The notes below the pieces were generated by a model. It worked only from the letters and a program-made list of their open reading frames with translations, did no database searches and had not been told where the DNA came from. This document shows positions 23,760-35,089 of a DNA stretch of 64,000 bases, one piece after another. Source of the stretch: Massospora cicadina (lineage: Eukaryota > Entomophthoromycota > Entomophthoromycetes > Entomophthorales > Entomophthoraceae); the NCBI GenBank assembly GCA_022478985.1, contig JAKSZP010009199.1, forward strand, positions 248,001 through 312,000, written 5' to 3'. Within the stretch, counting starts at the first letter, position 1; the number at the start of each line of letters is the position of its first letter. Position numbers and translations under genes: made by a program.

Positions 23760-24172
23760 TGTCAGCGCTACAGTTCTTTAGACTGGCGCCAAGGTTTGTA
23801 GGTGGCTCAAAGCTGGAAATTTTGGAAAGAGCACTGAGATGGAAATGGGAAAAATGGGTTAGAATACTTATTATTTTATTAAGCTAAAAGGCTTTGATAT
23901 CTATAGGGTGCATTGGGACTTGGTGCCTTTGGGATCGTCGGGGCCTCATCCATTCAGGATCTTTACTGATTTTCTGGAATGGCCTCCACGTGGGTATCCT
24001 CAATGTATAGCATTGCTCACCTGAATGAATGGGTGGAAACGCCGCCCCACGTGACTCAGGAATAGGGGGAGGATCCTGAAATAGATTTAGCTCAGGTAGA
24101 TTTGATGATCAATTTGCATGGCCTGATTTTTAAGGAGGATATTCAATTTTATCTTTATCTTGAATTCTGACA
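23760..24172 (-). repeat. 5' LTR of M1
   Basis: Pair of 17659-18070. On the minus strand CCTATAGATATC near 23896-23908 is a likely TATA box, followed about 25 bases later by AATAAAATAATAAG, a likely polyadenylation signal. The transcript start therefore lies between them. Confidence 0.88.
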
Positions 24173-27100
24173 TTTATTTATAACTAAGAGTATGGAATTG
24201 CCGGGACAAAAATAATAGAACAATAGTTACAAATTCTTTTTTACACTATGTTTTGTCGAATTATTTCCATTGCTTATGCAATTATAATTTACAGCAATTT
24301 TATATGAATTGTTCATAGGTACACAGTTTATGATCAAATATTAAGGTTTATTGGTTTTAAGGATGAATCTTATCATATTGCGTTAAAGAGACCTTTATAG
24401 TGTTGATAATAATGAGTTCAAAAACAAGTAGTATGTTATTTTTCTGAGTACCCTGAAGCCTCTTTAGCTTTGTACTGTACTATTCTGGGACAAAACTTTA
24501 AAAAGCTATAAGATTTAAATAGTGCTTCAAAAAAATTCAATCATACCTCTGAAAAAACAAATATTGGCCTGCTGAAAAACTCTCACTGAACGTTACACTA
24601 TTATTGCAAAACTTAAATTTTTTTGTTGCAAATCACCAGCATGATATAAGAAATGTTTTCAAGCCACACGCCTAACCTGTCATTATCATACCGCCCACAA
24701 AAGGGCTGTTGACATTCTAATTGGAAACCTTACACAAAAGTAAAATCTTTATAAACAAACATTAAGAAAGCATTTTTCAACTGGTACCAATTGAGGATAT
24801 CTCAAAGATCCAATACATTTGAACTCAGATTGACATGAGATATCAAAAAAACTAAATGAGGTGGGTTGACCTTGGGACAAATATACCACGCCAAGTTTTT
24901 TAGCCTGTGCTGGTTTCAAACCTGTGTTAATCAAAACCTGACCCAGAGTGAATCAGGAACCACCCCGCTATGCTATCACTCCTTGACATGAGATATTAAA
25001 GATACCTTAGTTTGCACTTTTCCAAAAATTCTACATATCAGATAAACATATCCCAGAAGATCTTTATAATGTTATTCTTTACTAGATATCTATCAATACA
25101 TTTTTTAGTCTAATACAGAACACAACAACTGTCTATTTTGAGTTGTTAGTTCAATGTAAGAAGAGATATCCCATAAGGTCAAACCTTATTAAAATCTAGA
25201 GTTAGAATTATAATAGATTTGAATCTTAAAGATCATTTATAGCTGGATTAAACCCAATAAAATTAATTTGTATTCTTTATTGTTACAAAAGATATTGGAA
25301 GACACCAATTTTATAGGGTGATGTAGAATATAAATTCCTATTGATGAGTAAAGCTCTTCAATTGTGTATATTGACAATGCTTAAACTCACCTTTCCTGAT
25401 TCATACTACTTCTCAACAATGCACCTATCAGTAAGTACTTAAAAATGAAGATGCCTCCACAAGATATGAAAATGCATCCTCATTTTCCTCAAAGGGTTTT
25501 CCTATCTATGTGACTTTCCACAGGGCCTGTGCAAAACACTCAATTTATACAAAGGGACATAGATTATAGCCATAAAAACCTCAAGATGAGCTATGTTTAA
25601 GAAATTAGGCTGATAAAATTCTATATTTACTCACAAATTTGGATTAGTTATCAACCAAGAGAAAGCTATAATGTCAAAGATATTGCCATTAAATGACTTA
25701 AAGCACAGAAATTTTTTTGGAGCGTGGGTAAGAATGATGTTAAGACATATACTAATGACCCCTCATTATTAAGCATAAAGCATAAGTAGAAGAAATTCTT
25801 TGGTCTAATTTGGTCTATTATAAGGGAAGAAAAAGGGTTCTATAGGATGACTTAACCTGTATAATTGCAGTTTTGACTTTGAGAAATGTGAGAAGCAAGT
25901 TGGAAAAATCTCTAGAGATGTGAGGCTAATTTAGGAATGTGATTTGCCACCCCTAATCCAAAAGGGTAGCATCTTTTACTAACACTAAGAGGTAGTGTGA
26001 AGAAGACAATCTAGGTAAAACATTTTCTGCAAACAAAAGTTTTTTTATAGGTGGTCACATATGGTTTAGAGGTGACTATACAAGTGCGTGTAAACTAAAT
26101 TTAATACCAGTAAAAGCCTTAAAAATTTAAGGATATATTAAATTGAGATTTTATATCAGATTTGAGCTATATATCTAACTAAAACCTAATAAAAGTTGAA
26201 ACCTTTATATAAGTGTTCAGTAATACAAGGCTTGGGGCACTTGCATGAGGCGTGGTGTGACCCTAATGCCAGGATTAAGTCTTTTTAGGATAAAATCAAT
26301 AGTGGAACCAAAAATTGGATTGGAATCAAACAAAATTTAATTTTTGACATGCCCATCTTGTCATAATGATCAAAAGCTAGCTGAAGACCCATGAGAGATC
26401 TGCCATTTTTGGGGCTTCACTGATTAGTCTGGAAGTGAAAAAAACCTGCATCTTAGTCCTAGGTGTAACTGGACCTCCTGGACACGATAGTGGAATCAGA
26501 TTTCCGATATCTGGATCAGGAGAAATTATAGAGTGCTGAATTATAACTGAAGAAAGAGGTTCTACAACAAGAGGTGGTAGAATCTTTACCTGTTAGAGAT
26601 ACCTGCATAAAACTGGGAGTCTACTTAGGTAGTATTCAAAAAAATTTACTGTGAAGTTGGAAGAGAAATATGGATTCACATTTGTAATGCTGTACAAAAC
26701 TTTAATATATGGTATGCGCCAGGTTTGCATTGGTCATTAGGGGCTGATCAGGGCATTATGGGTTTCCTCTTATTTAAAAGAGAAGAGAAATGGTTAGGAC
26801 GCAAGGGTTGAGCCTTGAGACTTACACTATAAAATTGTATATTCAATTACAACGCATATGTGATTATCTTTAGAGATCATCGTGATTCTTAATCAAGTGT
26901 AAAAGAGACTAAGAATAATGTCAAAGTAAAAATTCAAAGTGCTCAATCATTCAACAAAACGTATATTTTCTTAGTTATTATATGTACACTGATGAAATTC
27001 ACCTGTCTATAATAAATTTGATGCCTTTATTAAGACAGAAGAACCTAAAATACCTGCTTTAAATTTAATTACTCCTCAGAATGTTGGGATACTTTAACCA

Positions 27101-28190
27101 TTTCATCTTAAAATCATTCAGCCTTGAAGGACCTCTTGTACGCCAATTTATAATGACATAACTTTATAATGAGGAGTCTAACAGAAAGCAATATTTGAAA
27201 CCCTTATGCTAATCTTTAATAAGCGGCATATCTTGTGCCACCAGATTATGTGAACAATATTTTGTTCACCAATTATTTAGATACACAGTGAGGATCATCT
27301 TAGCACAAATTGATAAAAATAACATATTCATCCAGTCTACTATTTTAGCAAGAGATTATCAAAGAGATAAGTGATATTACAGTGTTATCAAGAAAAAATG
27401 TTCACCATCCTTCTAGCAGTGAATTATATTGACCCTTTTTTATGTAATAACCTTTGCCATTGTTACCAATAACGCCTTTCTTATATAGTTGTAAACATGT
27501 AGGACACCACTAAAAAGATTAACTTTATAAACTTAAAAAAATAAAACACTACAATAGGAACATTGTATGCTATACCAGGAACATCATATGACTGTCTATT
27601 GCCTTTATAAAATTTACTATCTATCACTAGGACTTTAGTGATGCAGAAAGGTTATATGGTCTACCAATGAGACCAGAGGCATGTGAGGATGATGATAATA
27701 CATTTAATATCATTATAGAAAAACATGCAAGACTATGGTCTTAGATATGTTGATGTACAAGAAAAGGTAGTTCTAAATGGCTACCATATCACATAGCATT
27801 TTATGAAAGCCTGTTATAATGGAGGTGCATACCACCTTGGACGTGGAGGAATATGCAAAACATAAAGATGGGCGAGAAGTTATTATTTAAAGGAGTTAAA
27901 AAGATTATATCATTAAATTGTTAAACGCGTTTATATCATTTAAAATAGATAACCTCACAAGGTAAAGTGCATATATCAAGACAATAGCGTCATAACAACC
28001 CTTCCATATTATTAGCTTTTATATCAAAGTAAACCTTAATAAATTTCCTAGTGGATACTTTAATACTGGTTGGCATTGACTATATGGACAAGTAGATTGA
28101 GTATGTAGCTCTCCCAGCACAAATTTAAAAGTCATATTACTTCTACTTCAAATATATTTTCATATAACATGGCTGTCCCCAAGTACTTCT
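24173..28190 (+). mobile_element. Old gypsy element P4, part 2 (rest of protease, RT traces, start of integrase)
   Basis: 24176-24360 continues the protease: Y-T-K-S-M-E-L, later an I-G-T-Q-F-M-I-K-Y-like stretch, in the order of P3. Around 25518-25541 P-Q-G-L-C-K-T-L matches the RT motif P-x-G-L-C-N-A-P. At 28073-28190 I-L-V-G-I-D-Y-M, then V-A-L-P-A-Q-I and H-G-C-P-K-Y-F match the integrase of P3 nearly word for word. M2 interrupts it right after P-K-Y-F. The rest is too eroded to read. Confidence 0.7.
24844..24982 (-). mobile_element. tRNA-derived SINE, copy 2, with RNA polymerase III promoter boxes
   Basis: It is flanked by a perfect 14-bp direct repeat TTGACATGAGATAT (24830-24843 and 24983-24996). 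On the minus strand the head has TAGCATAGCGGG near 24962-24975, which fits the box A consensus TRGYNNANNNGG. GGTTTGAAACC near 24912-24922 fits box B (GGTTCGANNCC) with one C-to-T change. The spacing is tRNA-like. The tail ends CCACCTCATTTAG and a T-run. It is inserted into P4, so it is younger than P4. Confidence 0.85.
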
Positions 28191-29335
28191 AATAAAAATT
28201 TACTTAAGGGTTGATTATTGGTCGTCAATCCAGTAACCTTTTTACTGCTCAGGTTCAGTTTCCTCATGCACTTCGCGTTGTATAGAATATTTTATCCAAA
28301 AATAGTATGGAGACTACTATATGTAGTTGAGTTCAAACTATTATTTGCCCAATGCTTCAGCCAGTACTTCTGATTAAAAATTTGATAATTCATACTAGTA
28401 GGAATTTGTTCCCTATATTACTGTCCACTCGATCTTTATCCAGATCTCAGGATGACAGTATCTTTCAGCCCAACACACAGTTGGCAGCTATCCCTGATTT
28501 GTGGTTCCCTTCATCTCTAGATCCCCGCTTAGATCTCTACTCTTCTCTCTGAGAGTCTTACAATTATTGCCTTCTGCAATAATATCCTTGAGATGGAACG
28601 TCACAATGGATGATGATAGTCTAACTATACACCAAATCAACAATATTACTAATAATACTAATAATAATACTGTTTTTACTGGTAATACTACTACTGTTTT
28701 TATTATAGTGAATCCTAGGGAATTATATAGTAGGGGATTTGGCCATCTAACCCTCAGTTGACACCTCTTTGATGAAAGGGCAGCCGTTGCCATTGAATCA
28801 CCCTTCCTCATCTTAGCAATGGTCTTCCCCATCCTGGCTAGGGTTCCATCATTGGACATCCTTGAGACCTCAAATTAAAGAGTTGAAAAAGTGTCCCTAA
28901 CGTTTTCCTCTCAATCCAAGTGAACCAACCATAATTGGCTAGCGACCTGCTTAGGTAATGGGACTTTTTACTCATTATGGCAGGTCACTCACCAACTGAT
29001 TGATTCACTGGTTGCAGATGGCTTCACTCATCTTGCAACTTGCTATTCATTCCCAATCAGTCAGTGATGAAACCTAACCAATCCCAATTGGTACACCTGA
29101 TAGTTAACCACTATCAGATGCCCCTATTTTGTCAGCTACTCCGCCCAATGAGATATTAGGTATTCATCTGGATCAATCCCCAATGGATATGACCAGGTGA
29201 ATATCCCAAAATCCCCCAAATGTAGTTCCTCCAAAATTTGGGCCACCATTTTCTGATTCACTTCGCCTTAGGGAATTTTCCCCTAGTGACACCAGGTAAT
29301 CTAGCTGGCAGGGAATATGGGAAAAAATCCCAACA
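28191..29335 (-). repeat. 3' LTR of M2
   Basis: It aligns along its length with 36671-37821. On the minus strand it starts TGTTGGGATTTTTTCCC. A TATATAA on the minus strand near 28720-28728 is a likely TATA box. It contains a trinucleotide-like AAT/ACT run at 28640-28690. Outer edge bases are AA where the 5' copy has TG. Confidence 0.88.
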
Positions 29336-29352
29336 CATCCCCCCTCTTGCCT
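29336..29352 (-). promoter_or_regulatory. Polypurine tract of M2
   Basis: The minus strand reads GGCAAGAGGGGGGATG directly before the 3' LTR start TGTTGGG. This is the expected plus-strand primer site. Confidence 0.7.
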
Positions 29353-29883
29353 AGATTTCCAGCGAGAAAAGGACCAGGGCAGGAGAACACCACTTTGGAC
29401 ACCTGGTCAAATACTTCATTTGGTTCAAGTGGAGTACACTCGTCAATACTCAACGCTGCTTAGGATGACCTTCAGTATACGGCGTTCCTCCTCTTCCTCC
29501 TCGCTGCCACCTACTCAGAGCGCGGTCCTCATGACCTTCTGTCATGCCGGGCTGATCAATTTACTCATGACGATATTATTCCTGGAATCTGGTTTTCTCC
29601 CCATCAGGGTATATGACCCGCTGTCATATTCAAGATTCTTGGTCTAGCATCCTTGAATTCTTGATTCTCTCCTCATCCTAGACAGGAGACTCTTGCCATC
29701 AATTTTCATTTTTATGGCTTGATTAAAAATACTTATTTCTATTCACCCTTATTATTTTGCTCATAACCTCTTGGCTATAAGTCATTCTTAATTATCCCCT
29801 TGGAAAGCTTATCTCATTAATTTTGAGATTAATTTCCCCAAAATTGGAGCCTAATGGATTATAGAGTGCATAATGTCAACTCC

Positions 29884-29890
29884 TATATAA
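29884..29890 (+). promoter_or_regulatory. TATA box in front of the antisense frame of M2
   Basis: TATATAA in the context ACTCCTATATAAGTCTG, 30 bases upstream of the first ATG of the plus-strand frame at 29920. Transcription would start very close to that ATG, so translation may begin at a later Met, for example codon 18 or 26. Confidence 0.45.
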
Positions 29891-29919
29891 GTCTGAAATT
29901 CCCCTCTAGTCCTGCTCAT

Positions 29920-31097
29920 ATGTCAAACTCAGAATCCCGCTACCAGCAGCTCCATAACAGTCTGTAAGATATGGACCTCCGCCTCTTCCAGCAGATGAGT
30001 CAGGATGCTTGACAGAACCTCTTCTATGGTCCTTCCAGGACTCATACGCCTAGTCTGGCACAGGCGGCTAGTCCTCCCATTAAATTACCGGAAATGGTAA
30101 CCAATCCCTCCAAAACTAGGCTGGCCATTGTTTCAAACAACTCTCAGCTGACTCTTCCTTTGCAGTCAATTCCCAAGTTGGACTTTGAAACCCTCCTGGA
30201 TTTGGCTCCTTTTGCTGATGCTCTGAACATCATCATCGATGCTCCAGAGATCACGCTAGTCACTTTGGATCATTCGTTCTTGGCCAGGTTGAACTTGCTC
30301 TTTGAGTTCCTCTTCTGACTCGGTCAATGCTACAAACCCACTGTGCTGGTTTCTGAGCTTTCAATCGGGAACAGCATACACTTCAAGATCCACTACGCTG
30401 AACTCCAGGCCCAAGTCACTGAGGCGTTGACATTAGTGTTGAATACCTCTGATCTAGACAACCTCCTGGATCAGGATACTGCCGCTTATGCTCTCCGCTT
30501 TGCTGGCCAAGTTCTTTAAAGTTGGTCAATGAAGATTCCAGCCTCGCCTGGCTTCCATCAGTCATTCAGTTTTAGTTTCCGTGAAGCCCATAGTCATCAT
30601 TTGCAAGATGCAATCCACTCTTTGCACAACTACCTCTTTTCTGGAGCTTCTCATCGCTATCTTCCATTGATGGCATTAATTGGGGGCATGATTTGACAAC
30701 CTCCATTGAGTATTCCTTCTTCGCTGCCAGCTCACATGTCCAGTGTCCTTGATGAAGCCTGTCAGCAGGCGCTCAAGAAATAATCTTCTGGCACCAGTGC
30801 TTTATTGAGATTACTCAAGGTTATTCGCCAATTGCCTCTTTCCCTACTGCTGTTTTCCTCCCCGCTCCAGGGTTTCGCAATTGGCTTCTTCTGACATTTC
30901 AAATTTTCCTTCCCCTAGTCGCGTTTTCTCAGGTCTCAGCATCCGTGAAAGAAACGTGGTTTTGTGTAGGTCTCGCCCTCGCAAGTGTCCAATTGCATAT
31001 CAATTTTGATGTGCTTTTTATTCCTACCACAATCCATCCTCCCTCCCCCAAGAGGCAACATAGGCGGAATCATCCCCATACTGAGGATGACCAATAA
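29920..31097 (+). pseudogene. Antisense open frame inside M2, about 390 codons, unknown protein
   Basis: It runs opposite to gag-pol, between integrase and the 3' LTR. From the ATG (M-S-N-S-E-S-R-Y-Q-Q) one frame holds for about 330 codons, interrupted by stops (for example at codons 16 and 31 and after 30318). It contains clearly protein-like stretches such as I-P-K-L-D-F-E-T-L-L-D-L and A-A-Y-A-L-R-F-A-G-Q-V-L. A frame change near 30920 leads to a basic C-terminus (P-K-R-Q-H-R-R-N-H), a possible nuclear signal, and TAA at 31095. I do not recognise the family. It could be a captured host gene, an accessory retroelement protein, or the gag of another buried element. Confidence 0.55.
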
Positions 31098-31216
31098 GGA
31101 TAAAAATTATAAAAAAATATTGGCTTTTTTCTATGCATTTTAAAAAAATTTTTTCCCAATATCTTTTGTCACTTTTTTATATTTATTCTCTTTTTTTATG
31201 ATACTTGACCTTGTTT

Positions 31217-31389
31217 TGGTTCAGAGGTCCATCTTATCCCCCAAACTGGGTCCTGAGTACTTAAACCTACCAGTTTTCTATGGTTCAGAGGTTTTTTTTT
31301 CTGAATTAACCATCTAGATTGGTTCAGAGGTCCTTTTTTGGACTTGACCTAATCATCAGGACATGATCAACTTAATGGTTCATCAGTCC
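31217..31389. repeat. Four spaced copies of TGGTTCAGAGGTCC
   Basis: Copies start at 31217 (exact), 31281 (TGGTTCAGAGGTTT), 31320 (exact) and 31376 (TGGTTCATCAGTCC), 39-64 bases apart. They sit between the end of the antisense frame and the end of integrase, so they are in 3' regions of both. Function unknown. Confidence 0.6.
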
Positions 31390-31429
31390 TTCAGGAACTT
31401 CTTTATTTTTTTCTTAGATCCAACACTTT

Positions 31430-32640
31430 AAATACTTAGCGTGGACTCAATTTACTACTCTTCCATCCAAAAGATTCTTGATGGAGTAAGCATCTGTCGC
31501 CATCTTGGTGATTAATTTGAATGGACCCAACCACAATGCATCCAATTTGTTTCTTCATCTGAAACCATGCATATTGCAATAGGCGACTCTTTCTCCTATT
31601 TGATATTCTTCTAATGCTGGTTGGTTCTTGTCATCCATCAATTTTGCTTGTATCCTTTTCTTCAAGGTTGTATCAAATGCTTGCGATTGCATATAGATCA
31701 GGATACTCGTCAGTCAGTTCAAGTATTGCTCAGTACTCATCCCCAACGTAGGTTCTACTACCAAATATAATATTGGTGGCAACGCGGCCTCCCTCCATAT
31801 AGTAATTCAAATGGCATCTTTCCCAATGCCGTATGATGACTAATGTTGTAGGCAAATGTAACTGAACTCAGATACATTCCCCACGTGGAAGTTCTCCCTG
31901 CAACTAGCTTCCTCAGCGTCATGGCCAGCGTCCCATTTACCCATTCTACCAGTCCATTCATCTCCGGCTGGTATGGTACTGACATGACTCCTTGGATCCC
32001 CATTATTTCATTTAGCCTCAGGATCATGTGAGATGTGAAGTTGGTCCCATTGTCGCTAAGTAGGACTTGCAGGAATCCATGCCAGTATACTACTTGATCC
32101 AAAATGAATCTCGCAGTACTGGTAGCGTCAACTCTGGTTAGGGCTTTTGTTTTGACCCATCTCATCAGATGGTCGATGGCTACTATGATGTACCTGAATC
32201 CTCCTGTGCTCTTTGCCAGTGGTCCCATCACGTGATGGACACCATGTGCCAAGCAAATCCAGGTCGGACCAGTCAGTATCCAGTTGTATTCTTGTGTGGT
32301 TTATGCAGCTGGCATTCCACGCAACAATCCAGATGATCCATGACATCGTAGTTAATCAATTCCTAGTAAAAATACTGGCAAATATGGTCAGTTGTTTTTC
32401 TCAGGCCTCCATGCCTGAAAACCTTGTAAGCTGCTTGAACTATTGCTACTTTTTCTGACAGTTTTGGGAATAATAGCCACTTCCCGTTTATCATCTTGAA
32501 TACTTGTCCATCAATAGTCTTGGTGTTTTCCATCACTTTTTGAAGCGCACCTTGGATTTCTTGAGGCTCATCCTTGATTCTTCCTTCGACCATTCTCTGG
32601 AATAGCTCATCCGCCTGCAGGTATACCAACTGGACCATTG
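31430..32640 (-). pseudogene. M2 integrase
   Basis: Long frame 31758-32252: A-I-D-H-L-M-R-W-V, then L-L-S-D-N-G-T-N-F-T-S (second Asp) and M-N-G-L-V-E-W-V-N-G-T-L (Glu), then F-E-L-L-Y-G-G. The zinc-binding N-terminal part is in 32250-32640, where a stop and a frame change occur. The post-core part at 31430-31610 reads Q-I-G-E-R-V-A-Y and L-W-L-G-P-F-K-L-I, the GPY/F subdomain. No chromodomain follows. The first catalytic Asp region near 32250 is frame-shifted. Confidence 0.87.
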
Positions 32641-32737
32641 GTAACTACAATAAGCCATCCGCGTTCTGGTGAGAAGCCCCCGCTCAGTGGACTATCTCAT
32701 AATTGTAAGCCTGAAGCTTAAGTGCCCATTGGGCCAG

Positions 32738-33950
32738 TCATCCTTCCAGTTCCCATAGATTGTGCAGCCAACGCAGCAAAGAGTGGTCCGTCACCACCTT
32801 AAAGTGCATTCTGTGGACATACACCCAAAACTGCTTACAGGCGTAAATGACTGCAAGGCGTTTACGATCAGTCACGGTGTAGTTCCTCTCAGCGGCTGAG
32901 AGTGTCCAGCTCACATATGCCACCGGATGCTCATCCCTAAGTTCATCTACTTGGCTCAGTATGGCGCCAATTGCCATCAGCAAAGCATCACTTTGAATGA
33001 TAAACTCCCAATCAAAATTTGGATATTTCAGGATTGGTGAATTATAAGATACCAGCGTAACTCATTGAAGGAGTACTGGGCCTCTTCATTCCATAAGAAT
33101 CCTTTTTTTGGATCCTTTAATAAATGAAACAAAGGCTCAGTTATTTGGGTGAAATCCCAAATAAATCTTCTGTAGTATCTGACCATCCCAAGGAATACTT
33201 GGATGTCTCAGACACTTTTCAGCACAGCCATGCGCTCTATAGCTGCTGTCTTCTGGGGTTGCGGCTGCAATCCATTTGCATTAATCACAAATCCCAGGTA
33301 TTCCAGCTCTTTCTTGAAGAAGTGGCACTTCCTTGGCTTGATCTTCAGGTTAGCCGCGGAAATTCTCTTAAAAACTTCCTCCAAGTGGTACAGGTAATTA
33401 GTAAACGTTCTATTGAACACATTGATATCGTCCAGATATATCAGGACGCATGATAACTTTAGGTCGCTTAATATTGCGTCCATGGCCCTCTGGAACATCG
33501 TGGGTGCATTACAAAGACCATGGGACATCCTCGTCGTCTGGTACAACCCCTGTATGGTGATAATCACACATTTTTCTTGGTTTTCTTCTGGCAAGTCAAT
33601 CTGCCAGTATCCCAAGATTAGGTCCATCGTGGAGATATACTTCACTTCTCCTAATCGATACAGCACATTGTCAATCCTCAGTAAAGGGATATGAATCCTT
33701 CTTCATAATTTTGTTCAGCCTCCAATAGTCAATCACCACCCGATTTGATCCATCCTTTTTCTTTACAATCAGAATTGGACTTGCCATCGGTAATGTCCAG
33801 ACTTGCTTGCCTCAAATAAATAAAATAAAATAGAATTGGACTTGCCCAGGGACTTGACGATGGAACTAGAAGCCCATGCTTCACTAGTTTGCTGATCTCA
33901 TCTTCCACTACCGCTTTGGCAGCTTTCAATATTTGGATCAGTCTCATCCT
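32738..33950 (-). pseudogene. M2 reverse transcriptase and RNase H
   Basis: RT fingers and palm: 33729-33947 has L-V-K-H-G-L-L-V-P-S-S-S-P-W-A-S-P. 33208-33666 has I-S-T-M-D-L-I-L-G-Y-W-Q (first Asp), H-G-L-C-N-A-P-T-M-F-Q, C-V-L-I-Y-L-D-D-I-N-V-F (Asp pair intact) and K-P-R-K-C-H-F-F-K. RNase H is at 32738-32983: V-A-Y-V-S-W-T-L-S-A-A-E-R-N-Y-T-V-T-D, then V-V-T-D-H-S-L-L-R-W-L. Stops separate the pieces, and a short duplicated stretch near 33800-33840 interrupts the fingers. Confidence 0.88.
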
Positions 33951-34513
33951 TATTGGTAAATTTTCCCTGGTGTTGACCTTGTGAATTACATCTCATGCGC
34001 ATCCCAAATTGTGGTCATCCTGAGCAAACGCTTCTCAATATTTCTCAAATAATTTGAGCACCTCCTCCTTCTGCTCTTCCAGCAGATCTGCAAGCTGCTC
34101 CCTATCAACCATTAGGTTGATGCTTTTGGCCACCCCAACTGGTAATCCCATTTCCTTGATAGACCCAAAATCATGTAATCATCTCAATTTTGCCATCAGG
34201 ATTAATGAATAAATGCGATGATTTGATTCCTCCTGACCTTCATTGGTTTTTTGCTCAAATTCTCTGAGAGAACTCATATTTCTCCATGGCCTGGCATTAT
34301 TATCCCAGGAGCCACCCATTTTACACTCTGGATTTTTTCCAGGGGCTTCCAACTTCTCCATACAACAGCTCCAGATTCTAAAGTCAACCCTGTGTTGACT
34401 ATCATCTGAAATCCAGCCAGTATGGACCTTTCCTTCTTAATCCTTAAGGGAATTCCCCGGTTTTCTAGGATTTCTGCTGGCATCTCTTGTCGCTTCCTAC
34501 CAACTAATTGGTA

Positions 34514-34930
34514 TTAAATTGGTACAATGTCATCATTGTATATCAAATTAATGAAGTTGTTTCTCCGATTCAATGGAACTTCACCATCTTTCTGGTATAC
34601 CAATGGTAACGTCTGACCCAGGATGGTCAATGTATTATGCTCGAAGTTGCATTTAACTCTGTGCTTCCACAGAAACTCTGTTCCAATCAGGATATCATAG
34701 TACTGGTTCGCCAAAACTATTGCTGGCGCAGATACCACCAACGACCCAAATCATAGTGGCAGTGCACTATACGCTCCACAGGAAACAGTGGTGTTTGGCC
34801 CAGCTGTTCCGTATGCTTTCTTGTGTTTCAAGTCTGGGGAGATCTTCATCCTCTTCACCAGCTTAGTTGACACAATATTAATGGGCGCTCTGCTGTCAAC
34901 AATCGCCCTTACCCTCACTTGATTCACTTG
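34514..34930 (-). pseudogene. M2 protease with altered active site
   Basis: Near 34885-34920 the minus strand reads A-I-V-D-S-R-A-P-I-N-I-V-S, where M1 has D-S-G-S-P-V-N-V. The Gly of the D-S/T-G triad is Arg, one base change (GGA to AGA). Y-D-I-L-I-G-T-E-F-L near 34690 is the second conserved block. The protease should cut the Gag-Pol precursor, but this copy should be dead. Confidence 0.78.
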
Positions 34931-35089
34931 AATATCTATATATGTACACTCATAGTATTGTAATATAGTATTTACTGAGTGAATTGCGGCGTTATTAGCT
35001 GAATTTAGGGTATGAATAATCTGTGCTGATAATTCAGGAAATTATTTCTTTATCACGCCAAGGGGGATCAACAGGTTGGCCTCATCTAA

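Larger units (their letters stand above)
17659..24172 (-). mobile_element. Ty3/gypsy element M1, complete with both LTRs and target duplication
   Basis: LTRs of 412 and 413 bases bound it (17659-18070 and 23760-24172), both running TG to CA. The 5-bp flanks are CTTAT (17654-17658) and TTTAT (24173-24177), a target duplication with one C/T difference. Gene order on the minus strand is gag, protease, RT, RNase H, integrase. It is inserted in the protease of P4. Total length is 6.5 kb. Coding regions carry multiple stops, and the RT active site is altered. Confidence 0.9.

Noticed and set aside
24997..28190. Possible Copia-type element in the AT-rich part.
   Set aside because: The readable words (protease block, P-Q-G-L-C, integrase H-G-C-P) all match P3-type gypsy in the right order. 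Nothing needs a second element type.
29920..31097. All stops in the antisense frame are one C-to-T step from CAA, CAG or CGA, which looked like a RIP or deamination signature.
   Set aside because: Every stop codon is one C-to-T step from such a codon, so this carries no information. In P3 some stops need transversions (for example the stop at the Tyr position of D-S-Y-P).
31217..31389. CRISPR-like array of spaced repeats.
   Set aside because: Only four short, imperfect units with irregular spacing in a eukaryotic retroelement.
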